A stretch of DNA of 64,000 nt from Lewinellaceae bacterium (GCA_020636105.1 JACJYL010000001.1:2480001-2544000); one strand, 5' to 3'. Positions 54,201 to 63,339 are shown, counted from the stretch's first letter. The notes: a model not told the origin generated them from the letters alone. Program-made: numbers and translations.

Positions 54201-57200
54201 TACAGGAGCAATATTGTCAACAACTTCGAAAGGACAGCAAAGTGAAGCTGAATTACCACAAACGTCAGTTACAGTATAGCAGAAAGTATGTGCACCCAAT
54301 GTGCTCATAGGAATACCACTTACGTATGGTCCAGCTTGGCCGGCAGCAAATGGTCCGTAAGAAGCAATTGTTTGCTTAACAGTTTCAGTACCTGTTACTT
54401 GACCCCACTGGTTGTAAACATCTTGCTCAACAAGAATTACAACAGCAACACTCCAGTTCCATGTATTACAGTTATCTGTAACGATAGGAGCAGGAATTGG
54501 GAAAGCAGCAGTACAATCGAATGGTCCGGTAGAGTATACAGGGTGGCTATCACCAATACCATCCCAATCTGTATCAACTAAGTTACACTCAATAGAAGGA
54601 GCTTCAGTATCACCAACTTTGATGACCTGAGTATAGTTGGTTACAGGTGTTGGATGACACCAGTCAACGATAGTCCAGGTTCTGATAATTTTGTAGCTGT
54701 TAGCACAAACGTTAATAGCAGGGCTGTTAACATAAGTTGCACCTAAGTTACAGTAAGTATCAGCAAGGTTATAAGTACCATAAGCAGTAGATACTGTTGG
54801 GTAACCCGTTACACTTGGAGCAGGGAATCCGTCTGCGTCAAGAGCAACAGTTTCATCACAACCGATTTCCACTACAGCAGCAGGAACGTGTACATCGCCA
54901 ATGTTTGGCTTGCGAACGAAAATCTGCTGAGTACATTCGTCGGTCATAGGAGCGTTAGTACAGTTGCTATTGTAACGATCTGCTACTTTGAAGTGACGAG
55001 TAATAACGTCATAACCACAACCATCTTCACTTTCTGTTACTTCATCCCATACAGAAACACGTACCTGGCCACAGTTATCCCATACCAATGGACGTCCTGT
55101 TTCACCAAGGATGTAAGCTAAAGCAGCGCTCATAGATCCAGGAACTACCTGGCCATTAGCGTAAGTAGTATAATACTGAACACCACTGATCAGGATATGA
55201 TCAATATCAGTACAGATGAATTCTTTGTGGCTTGTCAAAGAGTAAGAAGTATTGTCTGGACACTCAACTACAGGAGCAGTTTTGTCTTCAGCTTTAATCT
55301 GACCCCAACAAATGGTGAAGTTACCTTCAACACCGTCTTTCAATGCAACAGAATATCCGAAAGTACCACAACCGTCAATGGTAGATCCGTTTAGAGGATT
55401 TGAGTCAATAACGGTTACTGTGAAATCGTCTGGAGTTAAACATCCCCAGGTACCTGTGAATACGATTGAAGGATCAAGCTCTGCAAAACACTCATCATCT
55501 AAAGTGATGTTGATGAAAGCAATACAAGCAAGGTTGTCCTGTGGTGCAGGATCCTGAGTTACCACGATGTGGAAGTCTTCAGAACTTGCATTTCCAGCAG
55601 CATCAACTGCATCAATAGTAACCGTATGGTTACCTACAGGTGCATTAACAGTATAGTTATTGGTACCGGCAGCAGGGAAAATCTGTCCACCATTCAACTT
55701 AACTACAGGCGTTACATCAGAACAGTTGTCTGTTGCAGTTACGTAGAAAGTTACAGGTACGATAGGATCATCACAAGGATCCAGGTCGATATTGATATCC
55801 TGTGAAGGATATACAATTACAGGAGCCCACTGATCTGGCTGGCTAACTACATTGATTTCAGAATCTACAGTTTTAGTTGCACCATCGCTGTCGGTGAAAG
55901 TTGCATAAAGCAAGTTACCGTCATTCGCTGCAGTGAAATTAGCAGTTATTTCCAAATATCCTTCAGCATAAGCCCACTGAAGAGTTAAAGCTGGAGGAGT
56001 ACCACCAAGGTATTGCTGGATTCCAACTTCCCAATTCTGAGCTTCCAATAAAGTCAAATCATCACAATCATCACTCACCTGGATAGAGAATGTCTGGTTA
56101 ACAGAAGTCTCACATACAGGAATGGTAAAGTTCAGGTTTCCAGGAAGAATAACTGTAGGAGCCTGGTTCTGCTGCTGCTGGATGTTTACCAGAGGCTGAA
56201 CCAATTGTCCGTCATATGTAATGTCAAAGATGTAAGGTCCGGCAGAAACCACGCCACAAGCTTCGAAGAAACCTACGTTGGTCTGGCTGTTTACATCAGC
56301 ATAAGTAATAGCAAGGCCTGAGTTGTCACTGATGAATCCAACACCAGCTGGGTCAACAGGAGCACAGTCATCATAAATCTGGAAAGAGTAACAGAATAAT
56401 GTTGCATCCTCACAGTAAGGAATAGTCAGGTTATCATCAGCTGCGATGATCACTGCTGGAGCGTCAGCTGCAGCTTGTTCTACAGAAATGACAACATCAG
56501 CATAACCTGTGTTACCCCATTGGTCGGTATAAGAAGCAGACCATAAAGAACCATCATCTGCAGCAGAAACAGTTACGAAATATTCAGCATATCCGTATCC
56601 TTGTCCATTACCGAAAGGTCCAAAAACATCATCTCCTCCATTAAAATAATTCAATACTTCAGTACCATTTGCATTGAAGTTGATACCATCCTGGTAAATT
56701 GTTTGCTCACAAAGATTTGAGAAGTAAACAGTAACCGTGATGGTTCTTGAATCAGCACAATGAGGAATGGTAACATTGTTGGCTCCAACAATGATAACTT
56801 CAGGATCATTGAATTCTGCAAGTGTTTTAATCAACCAAATTCCATCAGCAAACAGATCTGCTCCATTTCCTGCAGCATCTACCATATTAAGAGATACGCC
56901 AAGTACACCAGATGGCCAGTTGACATCAATCAAATAAGTACCAAATCCGTCAGGAGTTACAATGACCTGAGTACTAGGGAATAAATCATAACCAGGAAGT
57001 GGCACGCCACCTGAAGTAAATCTCCAAGTGTTTGCAGTAACAGCATTAGGATCGGTAATGAGACCATCACAGTTGTCAAAACCATATACATACCACTGTT
57101 CCTGGTAATTACATGTACCTTCTGGCAATAAATAATCTGCCAATTGAAGTACATTGTTTACTCCACCTAATACGAGATTACTTCCTCCTTCAGGAGTAAA

Positions 57201-58499
57201 CGGATCATTATCAGAGATAATATTACCAAGGATATCAGTTACATACCATACAGGTGCTTCTGAGTCAACGCCTTCATCAACAACCACTTGAAGGTTGTAA
57301 GGAACGTTAACTGGATTACAAGCTGTAGTTTCAGTGATCAACAGGTTGTAAACACCAGGACCTGCATTAGCAAAGTTGTAGGTACCGGCAGGAACACCAG
57401 CATATCCACCTGGAAAAAGTGGGAAAGGACCATTTACTACTACGATATCGTAAGTACCGGTACAAGTCGGGCTATCACCAATAGTAACAGTGAAAGATCC
57501 GTCAGGTACAAAACCAGGGCTAATTGAAGGACAAGTAGCTTCTGTGACATTAGTAGTTACAGTAATAGGATCGTCTACGGTCTGGAATGGACCGAAAGCT
57601 GCATCGCTACAATCAAAAATGTTTGGAGCAGGGTTACCGTCACAAGTTTCAAAAATGTTCCACTCGTAGAAAGTACCTGGCTGCAAACCAGAAACAGAAA
57701 TAGAAACCGCACCGGAAGCATTGTTCCAGGAAGTTACGTTTACCAATGGGTTATTGGAAGTGATTATTCCAGGAACACCAATGTTACAAACAGTAGCTGC
57801 GATAAACTCTTCATTCTCATCACAATCAAAGCCTTCATTTCCAATGTAGAAATTAAAACAGTGATCATTGATAGGAGTGTTTACGGATGTCCAGGTGAAG
57901 GTAGCAGATGTACCTGTCACGTTGGTAACCACACCGTTTACCGGAGGATTACAGTCAGGGCCTCCAACCGGTGGAGGAGCTCCTGTTGTCAATTCTGCTT
58001 CCCATCCACCGTCAGCAAAAGAAGGGTCAGAGTTGAAAGTGACAGTTAAACAACCATCAGCTGCAGTAGATGTGAAAACGAGATTAGCAGGATCCATGTC
58101 TTCAACGCTATTTGGGTCAGCACAAGCATCCTGACCTTCAGCTTCTTCTCCACAACCACCGGCGTAAATAGTTCCGTTGGCATCAGCGATGGAAATATAG
58201 TCCCAACAACATCCTAAAGGCGAAGGACCAGAACCGCTTGAAGAAGTTTCAATGTTCACAAAAGTAAAGGTAAGCGTTACGGCTTCACCTGGTACTGAGG
58301 AACAAAATGTGACACTACTAGATTCGCCGCTTTGGTAATCACCTGCGGGTCCACCAGAGTCAAAGTAAGCAAGTGTACCTCCAGAAGGTACTACCTCGTT
58401 ACCGCTGCCAGGGTGGTTCACCTGGGCTTGAGCCCAGATTGCTCCAAAGGCAAGCAAGCAAACAACTGATAGTAATTGTTTGAAGTTTACATTTTTCAT
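51270..58499 (-). CDS. 2409-residue secreted CUB/HYR-like protein with dockerin-like and cohesin-like segments and type A CTD
   Basis: Start set at the ATG at 58499 (MKNVNFKQLLSVVCLLAFGAIWAQAQ, signal peptide); the longer frame has no signal. Residues about 27-165 resemble a CUB domain (GCCWDYISIADANG, cysteine pairs), followed by an Fn3-like segment near 170-250. Residues about 330-2000 are many HYR/Ig-like modules (DNCS/DECFxxLxP-type, VTVTDxxGNxxxC-like). Near 2053-2116 two dockerin-like repeats lie (GVSTFDLVLISKHILG; SADVNSSGTVTTADMIQLRKLILG). Near 2190-2300 is a cohesin-like domain (VKAGNQYSVSFTAADLAKIQGYQFTLTFDNAAL). A type A CTD (NTPNPFNGVTKIGYSL to TKKMILVK) ends it. Codons end in T/A more often than in neighbouring genes, as in highly expressed genes. 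It is probably a major surface or matrix protein. Confidence 0.85.
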   Translation of the reverse strand: MKNVNFKQLLSVVCLLAFGAIWAQAQVNHPGSGNEVVPSGGTLAYFDSGGPAGDYQSGESSSVTFCSSVPGEAVTLTFTFVNIETSSSGSGPSPLGCCWDYISIADANGTIYAGGCGEEAEGQDACADPNSVEDMDPANLVFTSTAADGCLTVTFNSDPSFADGGWEAELTTGAPPPVGGPDCNPPVNGVVTNVTGTSATFTWTSVNTPINDHCFNFYIGNEGFDCDENEEFIAATVCNIGVPGIITSNNPLVNVTSWNNASGAVSISVSGLQPGTFYEWNIFETCDGNPAPNIFDCSDAAFGPFQTVDDPITVTTNVTEATCPSISPGFVPDGSFTVTIGDSPTCTGTYDIVVVNGPFPLFPGGYAGVPAGTYNFANAGPGVYNLLITETTACNPVNVPYNLQVVVDEGVDSEAPVWYVTDILGNIISDNDPFTPEGGSNLVLGGVNNVLQLADYLLPEGTCNYQEQWYVYGFDNCDGLITDPNAVTANTWRFTSGGVPLPGYDLFPSTQVIVTPDGFGTYLIDVNWPSGVLGVSLNMVDAAGNGADLFADGIWLIKTLAEFNDPEVIIVGANNVTIPHCADSRTITVTVYFSNLCEQTIYQDGINFNANGTEVLNYFNGGDDVFGPFGNGQGYGYAEYFVTVSAADDGSLWSASYTDQWGNTGYADVVISVEQAAADAPAVIIAADDNLTIPYCEDATLFCYSFQIYDDCAPVDPAGVGFISDNSGLAITYADVNSQTNVGFFEACGVVSAGPYIFDITYDGQLVQPLVNIQQQQNQAPTVILPGNLNFTIPVCETSVNQTFSIQVSDDCDDLTLLEAQNWEVGIQQYLGGTPPALTLQWAYAEGYLEITANFTAANDGNLLYATFTDSDGATKTVDSEINVVSQPDQWAPVIVYPSQDINIDLDPCDDPIVPVTFYVTATDNCSDVTPVVKLNGGQIFPAAGTNNYTVNAPVGNHTVTIDAVDAAGNASSEDFHIVVTQDPAPQDNLACIAFINITLDDECFAELDPSIVFTGTWGCLTPDDFTVTVIDSNPLNGSTIDGCGTFGYSVALKDGVEGNFTICWGQIKAEDKTAPVVECPDNTSYSLTSHKEFICTDIDHILISGVQYYTTYANGQVVPGSMSAALAYILGETGRPLVWDNCGQVRVSVWDEVTESEDGCGYDVITRHFKVADRYNSNCTNAPMTDECTQQIFVRKPNIGDVHVPAAVVEIGCDETVALDADGFPAPSVTGYPTVSTAYGTYNLADTYCNLGATYVNSPAINVCANSYKIIRTWTIVDWCHPTPVTNYTQVIKVGDTEAPSIECNLVDTDWDGIGDSHPVYSTGPFDCTAAFPIPAPIVTDNCNTWNWSVAVVILVEQDVYNQWGQVTGTETVKQTIASYGPFAAGQAGPYVSGIPMSTLGAHTFCYTVTDVCGNSASLCCPFEVVDNIAPVAVCDDNLHISIGGEGYARVYAEDVDEGSHDNCSDVTIKVRRAGGVWGPWVDFDCDDVHNYVTIELMVTDAAGNTNMCWLDVLIEDKINPYCHAPHNTTRHCDDDELLHIDWTDVDQLNEVFGEAWAEDNCNATAAQISVNNNLNDCGWGTVVRTFRATDDWGLTSTNSCQQVITVYEVHNYEIKFPKDASAECGTPNPDTIAYNTLGCDLITVNVTDVPYTATSDECYKILRTYKVINWCEWDGESDPIVIGRDEDCDNNPGDENVWVLVRTTWNGNNPIYTTYVDRDNDENNTNPFIGTSRCTNLPKPNGEWANSNINTELTSVGHWQYTQVIKVYDFVAPTAVVTDYGAFCSETADCYGDVEITFTVEELCDLSVVTVEGFIDAFADGVLDGSATISGPVAIDATHASYTISGNYPLGSHSFGVHIEDGCHNITWLEIPFDVVDCKAPTPICINGLTVTLMPQPDGCCAMAIWASDFIASDIEDCTEPIKYSIHRADDVADGSEIPTPDVTGLVLDCNDDATTLIRIYSWDSAYNPYAVQPDGTIGGPNYDYCETYVLVQAWVTCPTGAVGATVAGAIATEDSEGLEGAEVQLAGSVFLDALTGTDGSYAFNNVTTGSDVTLTPHLDANPLNGVSTFDLVLISKHILGVQLLNSPYKLISADVNSSGTVTTADMIQLRKLILGVYTDFPNNTSWRFVDASYVFPDPSNPWAEEFPEVINIDGLSGDDLNNNFISAKIGDVNGSATPNVTSVEERNVNGLFALTTEDVTVKAGNQYSVSFTAADLAKIQGYQFTLTFDNAALSLSDIEYGVATEENFGMSFLNEGIITTSWNGEAADNAVLFTLIFTANTEAQLSDLIGVSSRYTVAEAYDNNGTLDVAINFTNGVVATAGFEVYQNTPNPFNGVTKIGYSLPQDANVTITIQDVTGKTLRVVNANGVKGYNAYDFNAENLATGVLYYTVSTDDFTATKKMILVK

Positions 58500-58699
58500 A
58501 AAATTACAATTTGTTAAAAAAATTAGGTTAAAAAAAAGATTATGATAATATGCTAAGTTAATTTTAGCCAATGTTAATGTGTGATCTTTTACGATGAACG
58601 GCCCACGGTAAAACGTGAACGGTTAGGTGAATCATTCGTAAAAGGGGGCGTGCAAAGTGTACGTGTGTGGTGTGAGTGTGTTTGATAAACCCGGTTGTG

Positions 58700-59175
58700 T
58701 TTAGGTCGTATTTCATGAATGAGTGGCTTATCAAACTATTTAGGTCGAAAAATTTAAACGAATTATAACATGTTTTTCATAAGCAATCCAAACATGCTTT
58801 TAGTATTTCAAATCAGGCGCCACATCTTTTTGTGGAGCATATGTTTTATAGTATTAAGGTCAAAATCAGGTCAAATAGCGAAAACACCTTATGTAAAAGC
58901 CCTTCAGACTAAAACATAACGTGAGCATTACCTATATCATAGGTTCAAATAAACAAACTTATTTTTATTTACAGGAGAAGAATATACAGACACCGAATGG
59001 TGCTGCGTGGAGTACCTTTTAATTATCATGGGATTAATGATTGTAAAGTAATGCTGCAAAGGTAAACTATTCAATCAATATAAGCAATAAAAAAATGGTT
59101 TTTCTCTAAAGTCGCTATTCAGGGGCAATATGCCAGTTCAATTTCTGTGTAAGTAGTAAGCCTCGATTTAGGTCG
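58700..59175. repeat. Repeated TTTAGGTCG motifs
   Basis: The 9-mer occurs at 58700-58708, 58739-58747 and 59167-59175. Related AGGTCAAA sites at 58857-58864 and 58868-58875 are one helical turn apart. The motif may be a binding site for a regulator or an element of the leader RNA. Confidence 0.4.
59057..59087 (-). promoter_or_regulatory. Bacteroidota promoter far upstream of the 2409-residue protein gene
   Basis: TTG (59087-59085), a 20-bp spacer and TACCTTTG (59064-59057) on the minus strand match the consensus spacing. No other full match was found nearer to the gene. Confidence 0.5.
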
Positions 59176-59521
59176 TGTAAAAGCTTATTGCTATTGTCTG
59201 TGTAAACGTCTAAACGTGAGTGCAAAGATAAATGAAAATTTGTTGAATTTCCTAGACCAAAGGAGGTATTTTTTACAACTTGTTAATAAAAAACAACAAC
59301 AACCCTCTTAATAATCTGAAAACCAGGTAGTTTGGGATAAAAAATTATTCGAAAAAAAGTATCCGTAAGTGAAATAAGAGCATCCTCCTATTCCTTTATT
59401 TAAATGGCCCGCCTTTACTTTAAAGATCAACAATCCAATTATTCCAAAAACCATTAAGCCAAAAATTACACCCCATAAAAACATGAATCAAACAAGACAT
59501 GAAAGATTAAATAAATTTATA

Positions 59522-60646
59522 TCAAAATAACATTTGGTCAATTTTTTCATTGATAACAGCTACCGTTTTATCCCAGTTAAATTGTTCCCGTTGTCTTTTT
59601 CCTTTTTCGATGAGATCGGCTCTCCTCCCGGGCTGACTCCAAATCAGGTGCATGGCGCTTTGGATATCTTCAGGATTTTCAGGGTCGACCAGAATAGCGG
59701 CCTCCCCTGCTACTTCCGGGAGAGAAGATACATTGGAGGTGATGACAGGAACCTCCGCGTGCATGGCTTCCAGGATGGGCAAACCAAATCCTTCAAAACC
59801 GGAGATATAAACCACCGCCAGTGCAGAACCTGCTATAGAGGTCAGATATTCTTCAGAGAGGTAACCCAAAAAGTGAATATCCTTTTTATGAACCGCCTTT
59901 TCATAGGCCGATTTAACCGGGCCTGTCTGCCAGGCGAAACGTCCCCCTATGAGCAATTTTACCTCAGATTCAAAGTTGTTTTTAAAGCCGTCAAAAGCCG
60001 TAATGAGCCGGTGTACATTTTTGCGGGGATGCACCGCACCATAATAAAAGAAATACGGGCTGCCATTTGAAAAATTCCTTCTGACCTCTACCTGTTCGGT
60101 GCCGGCAAGGGGTCGAAAAAGAGAGCGGCTGCCATTGTGTGCAACGGACAGTTTTTCCGAAGCAATGCCATACGTATTTTCAATATCATTTTTGGTAAAG
60201 TTGGAAACGGTAATAATATGGTCCGCTCTTTTCAGATAACGTGGCACCATAAAGTTGTAATACCAACGGGACAAAAAGGGCACGTGTTCCGGAAAATGGT
60301 GATGGGCAATATCATGAGTCACCATAAGTGTCGGCACATCGGTTGCCAGGGAACAAAATCCATCCGGCGAGAAAAAAAGATCTGCTTTTTGGTTTTTCAG
60401 TCCCTGCACCAAAGACCATTCAAACCAACAGTACCACAAAAATGGATGCCTGGCCGGAGGAAAGAGTCTGACTCCGGTAACATTTTTATCAAAAATAAAC
60501 TGCTCATCGAAATCACGATCAAAAAAAAAGATAAACTCATCCCCCGGTCTGAGTTTGACGAGTCGGTGCAGCACCTCATAGGTAAACCAGCCAATGCCTT
60601 CCAGCTTATTTTGCAATAAAAACCTTGTATTTACGGCAATCCTCAA
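59522..60646 (-). CDS. Glycosyltransferase family 4 (group 1)
   Basis: A 374-residue GT-B enzyme. The N-terminal NTRFLLQNKLEGIGWFTYEVLHRL is followed by MVTHDIAHHHFPEHVPF and ADHIITVSNFTKNDI. The donor domain has YYGAVHPRKNVHRLITAF near 200, FLGYLSEEYLTSIAGSALAVVYISGFEGFGLPILEAM near 258-294 (E-x7-E motif) and ITSNVSSLPEVAGEAAILVDP. The sugar donor and acceptor are unknown. Its start overlaps the DUF3109 stop by 4 bases. Confidence 0.9.
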   Translation of the reverse strand: MRIAVNTRFLLQNKLEGIGWFTYEVLHRLVKLRPGDEFIFFFDRDFDEQFIFDKNVTGVRLFPPARHPFLWYCWFEWSLVQGLKNQKADLFFSPDGFCSLATDVPTLMVTHDIAHHHFPEHVPFLSRWYYNFMVPRYLKRADHIITVSNFTKNDIENTYGIASEKLSVAHNGSRSLFRPLAGTEQVEVRRNFSNGSPYFFYYGAVHPRKNVHRLITAFDGFKNNFESEVKLLIGGRFAWQTGPVKSAYEKAVHKKDIHFLGYLSEEYLTSIAGSALAVVYISGFEGFGLPILEAMHAEVPVITSNVSSLPEVAGEAAILVDPENPEDIQSAMHLIWSQPGRRADLIEKGKRQREQFNWDKTVAVINEKIDQMLF

Positions 60647-61230
60647 AGCGCTGTTTTTGTATTCAAAAAACTGGCCGCAGCATCAAGTTCTTCGTAGAAC
60701 TCATCTCCGTACTTTCTGATGAGCGGTTCTTTTAAAAAACGATACACCGGCACTTTCTCCTTTCTCCCCAACTCACAGGCGGCAGAACAGATATCCCACA
60801 CATCGTAGTTGATGGCTTCAAAACCGGTCAGTTTATTTTCCTTGATCCGGATGGGATACAAATGACATGAGATTGGCTTTTTAAAGGGCACTGCGCCCGC
60901 ATAATAAGCGATTTCAATACCACAGGCTACGATTCCGTCTTTCCAGACCCGATAAGCACATGGTCCACCATCGATCAGGGGAGTAGAATATTCTTTAAAA
61001 TCTTCTTCGTAAACATAAAGTCCCTGCTGTTCAATCGCTGCAATACCGTCCTCAGCCAGGAAGGGTTTTACCTTTATATATATATGTTCCAGGGTTTGCA
61101 ACTCCGATGCTTCCAGGGGAGCCCCGTAATCGCCTTCCACACAACAAATGCCCTTACAGGCCTTGAGGTTACAAATAAACTGTTCCTCCACCACGGCATC
61201 ACTCACTAAAATGTCCTGAATGACCAACAT
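60643..61230 (-). CDS. DUF3109-family cysteine-rich protein
   Basis: A 195-residue protein with the family's cysteine pattern: CNLKACKGICCVEGDYGAPL at 20-39, then GPCAYRVW near 89, VACGIE, KKPISCHLYPIRI near 119 and WDICSAACELG near 145. The cysteines suggest a metal or Fe-S site. Function is unestablished. It is cotranscribed with the downstream GT4 (ATGA overlap). Confidence 0.85.
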   Translation of the reverse strand: MLVIQDILVSDAVVEEQFICNLKACKGICCVEGDYGAPLEASELQTLEHIYIKVKPFLAEDGIAAIEQQGLYVYEEDFKEYSTPLIDGGPCAYRVWKDGIVACGIEIAYYAGAVPFKKPISCHLYPIRIKENKLTGFEAINYDVWDICSAACELGRKEKVPVYRFLKEPLIRKYGDEFYEELDAAASFLNTKTAL

Positions 61231-61372
61231 ATTTAACTAATTTAGCGTTGAAATGACAATTACTTTTTAAAGAATCAAATATACTCGAAATTTTGAGGTG
61301 CAAAACTACCATTTTTTGTACTTTAGCGTGCATTAATTAAAAACTATAGAAGTTACTTAAAATTTATTACAA

Positions 61373-61789
61373 ATGAGAAAGGTGTTATTGTGTTTTTTTC
61401 TGGGTGCTGTCGGTTTTACGGTAACAGCACAGACTACTAATTTTTCAAACGAAGTTACCCAGGCGGTAAAAGAAATGACGGCCCTTTACAGCCTCGATGC
61501 AGCGCAGGTTGAAAAAATGGAAGTGATCCAGGAGCGTAATTTCAATAACCTTGCAGCTATTGCTCCTTTAAAAGATACCAACAGAACAGCCTATCTTGAA
61601 AAATTGGCAGCAAATCGTAAAGGGACGGATGCTTCTGTACGCATGATGCTCAATGAATCGCAAATAACCATTTTCAGAGAACAGCAGGGCCAACGCCGTG
61701 TCACAGAAGCTCAATTGGTAAAAGAACTGAAAGCGCAGGGACTATCCACTGAAGAAATAAGACTTACTGTCATTGAAAGAACGCACTAA
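61373..61789 (+). CDS. Small exported helical protein of unknown function
   Basis: 138 residues with a clear signal peptide (MRKVLLCFFLGAVGFTVTAQ). The mature about 118 residues are predicted to be helical and rich in E/Q/K (VTQAVKEMTALYSLDAAQVEKMEVIQERN; VRMMLNESQITIFREQQGQRR). The pattern is reminiscent of small periplasmic helical stress proteins (Spy/CpxP-like or similar), but without a diagnostic motif I cannot assign it. A 62-bp palindrome starts 28 bp after its stop. Confidence 0.8.
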   Translation: MRKVLLCFFLGAVGFTVTAQTTNFSNEVTQAVKEMTALYSLDAAQVEKMEVIQERNFNNLAAIAPLKDTNRTAYLEKLAANRKGTDASVRMMLNESQITIFREQQGQRRVTEAQLVKELKAQGLSTEEIRLTVIERTH

Positions 61790-61817
61790 TCTTCTTTTTC
61801 TTCAATAAGTACCTGGT

Positions 61818-61879
61818 ATAAACATGAGTCATCCCGGATTTTATCTGATCAGATGAAATCCGGGATGACTCATGTTTAT
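61818..61879. repeat. 62-bp near-perfect palindrome
   Basis: The two 31-bp halves are reverse complements with one mismatch and no spacer, centred on ATCTGATCAGAT. The outer arm starts ATAAACATGAGTCATCCCGG. No T-run follows, although as RNA it would form a very stable hairpin and could stop or protect the transcripts of the genes on either side. It also resembles a dispersed palindromic (REP/MITE-like) element. Confidence 0.85.
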
Positions 61880-62022
61880 CGCCATAATATTAATTTAAAG
61901 GAAAGCATATCCTGTAATTAAGGAATGGTAAACCGAATCCAATTCACCCCAAAAAAACCACTAACCCAACCCCTGAATTGTGGTATTCAATTTTATCCAT
62001 CCAAACAAAACACAAATAATTT

Positions 62023-63339
62023 ATGGATCCTCTGAAACAAAGATTTTTCGAAAAAGCAAGTTCGCTCAAAAAAGAAGTCAAGGAAATCCTCAAGGAACAC
62101 GGTGCAAAAAAAATTGACGAAGTAACGCTGGAACAGGTTTTCGGCGGTGCCCGGAGTATTAAAATGATGATTTGGGAAACTTCCCAACTCTATCCGATTA
62201 CCGGTATTCGCTTCAGGGGATATTCAATTCCTGAACTGCAGGAATTATTACCCAAAGGTATTTGCGGTAAGCAGCCTCGCCCGGAAGGGTTGTTCTGGTT
62301 GATGCTCACGGGAGAAATCCCGACTGCTGAACAAGGCAAATGGCTGACCGACCAATGGACCACCCGGAGCCATGTTCCTCAGCACATCTTTGATGTACTG
62401 GACAAACTGCCCAAGGATACCCATGCGATGACACAATTCAGTATTGCTATCAATGCCATGCAAACTGAAAGCGTTTTTGCCCGTCGTTACAATGAAGGAC
62501 TCAATAAAAGCGAGTATTGGGATGCCGTTTATGAAGATACCATGAACCTCATCGCCCGTTTGCCAAGAGTGGCCGCCTACATTTATCGCAGGACTTACCA
62601 CGAGGGAAAAGACATCGCACCGGATTTTACCCTGGATTGGGCCGGAAATTTCGCCCATATGCTCGGTATTCCGGGGGATGATTTCAAAAGCCTGATGCGG
62701 CTTTACCTTACCATTCATGCAGACCATGAAGGCGGTAACGCTTCGGCACACACTACCCACCTGGTAGGCTCAACTCTGGCAGATCCTTACCTTTCCCTCG
62801 CAGCAGGAATGAATTCCCTGGCAGGCCCTCTTCACGGATTGGCCAACCAGGAAGTGATCGAATGGATCATGGATATGCTGAATGCATTGGGTACCACCAA
62901 ACCGACAAATGATCAGATCGCCAATTACGTCAACAGCACCCTTGCTTCAGGACGGGTTATTCCGGGATACGGCCACGCAGTACTGCGTAGTCCGGATCCG
63001 CGTTTTATGGCGCAGAAGAAATTTGCAGAAGAAAATATTGACCATAGTGATGTGGTAAATGTAGTGTGGCAGGTATTTGAGGTGGTGCCTCCAATACTGG
63101 AAAAACTAGGTAAGGTGAAAAATCCATGGCCCAACGTCGATGCCCACTCCGGAGCACTACTCGTCCACTACGGACTGAAAGAATACGGATTTTACACCGT
63201 ATTGTTTGGCGTATCCCGCGCATTGGGAGTACTTTCTGCCATGTGTTGGTCAAGAGCCCTGGGCTTCCCGCTGGAAAGACCAAAATCACTGACCATCGAC
63301 TGGGTGAAAAACTGGCTTGCTAAATCGGAGAAAGATTAA
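62023..63339 (+). CDS. gltA: Citrate synthase (mitochondrial/eukaryotic-type)
   Basis: A 438-residue enzyme whose sequence follows the mitochondrial-type branch rather than the E. coli hexameric type. It has GIRFRGYSIPELQELLP, LYLTIHADHEGGNASAHTTHLVG (near 233-255), MNSLAGPLHGLANQEV, SGRVIPGYGHAVLRSPDPR and PNVDAHSGALLVHYGL. The catalytic H-H-D set falls in these segments. It condenses oxaloacetate and acetyl-CoA to citrate in the TCA cycle. The ATG at 62023 gives a normal N-terminus. It is preceded by the long palindrome and followed by gcvH. Confidence 0.95.
   Translation: MDPLKQRFFEKASSLKKEVKEILKEHGAKKIDEVTLEQVFGGARSIKMMIWETSQLYPITGIRFRGYSIPELQELLPKGICGKQPRPEGLFWLMLTGEIPTAEQGKWLTDQWTTRSHVPQHIFDVLDKLPKDTHAMTQFSIAINAMQTESVFARRYNEGLNKSEYWDAVYEDTMNLIARLPRVAAYIYRRTYHEGKDIAPDFTLDWAGNFAHMLGIPGDDFKSLMRLYLTIHADHEGGNASAHTTHLVGSTLADPYLSLAAGMNSLAGPLHGLANQEVIEWIMDMLNALGTTKPTNDQIANYVNSTLASGRVIPGYGHAVLRSPDPRFMAQKKFAEENIDHSDVVNVVWQVFEVVPPILEKLGKVKNPWPNVDAHSGALLVHYGLKEYGFYTVLFGVSRALGVLSAMCWSRALGFPLERPKSLTIDWVKNWLAKSEKD

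Larger units (their letters stand above)
58500..59521. other. 1.0-kb non-coding leader region of the 2409-residue protein gene
   Basis: No supported ORF. It contains a promoter (59057-59087), three copies of TTTAGGTCG (58700, 58739, 59167) and two AGGTCAAA repeats exactly 11 bp apart (58857 and 58868). A 9-bp inverted repeat lies at 58680-58688/58728-58736, and small hairpins CCACA/TGTGG (58820-58835) and ACCTAT/ATAGGT (58930-58944). If the promoter is used, the mRNA has a leader of about 550 nt. Confidence 0.55.

Noticed and set aside
58942..58952. GGTTCAAAT segment resembling a tRNA T-loop
   Set aside because: No acceptor or anticodon stems could be built around it.
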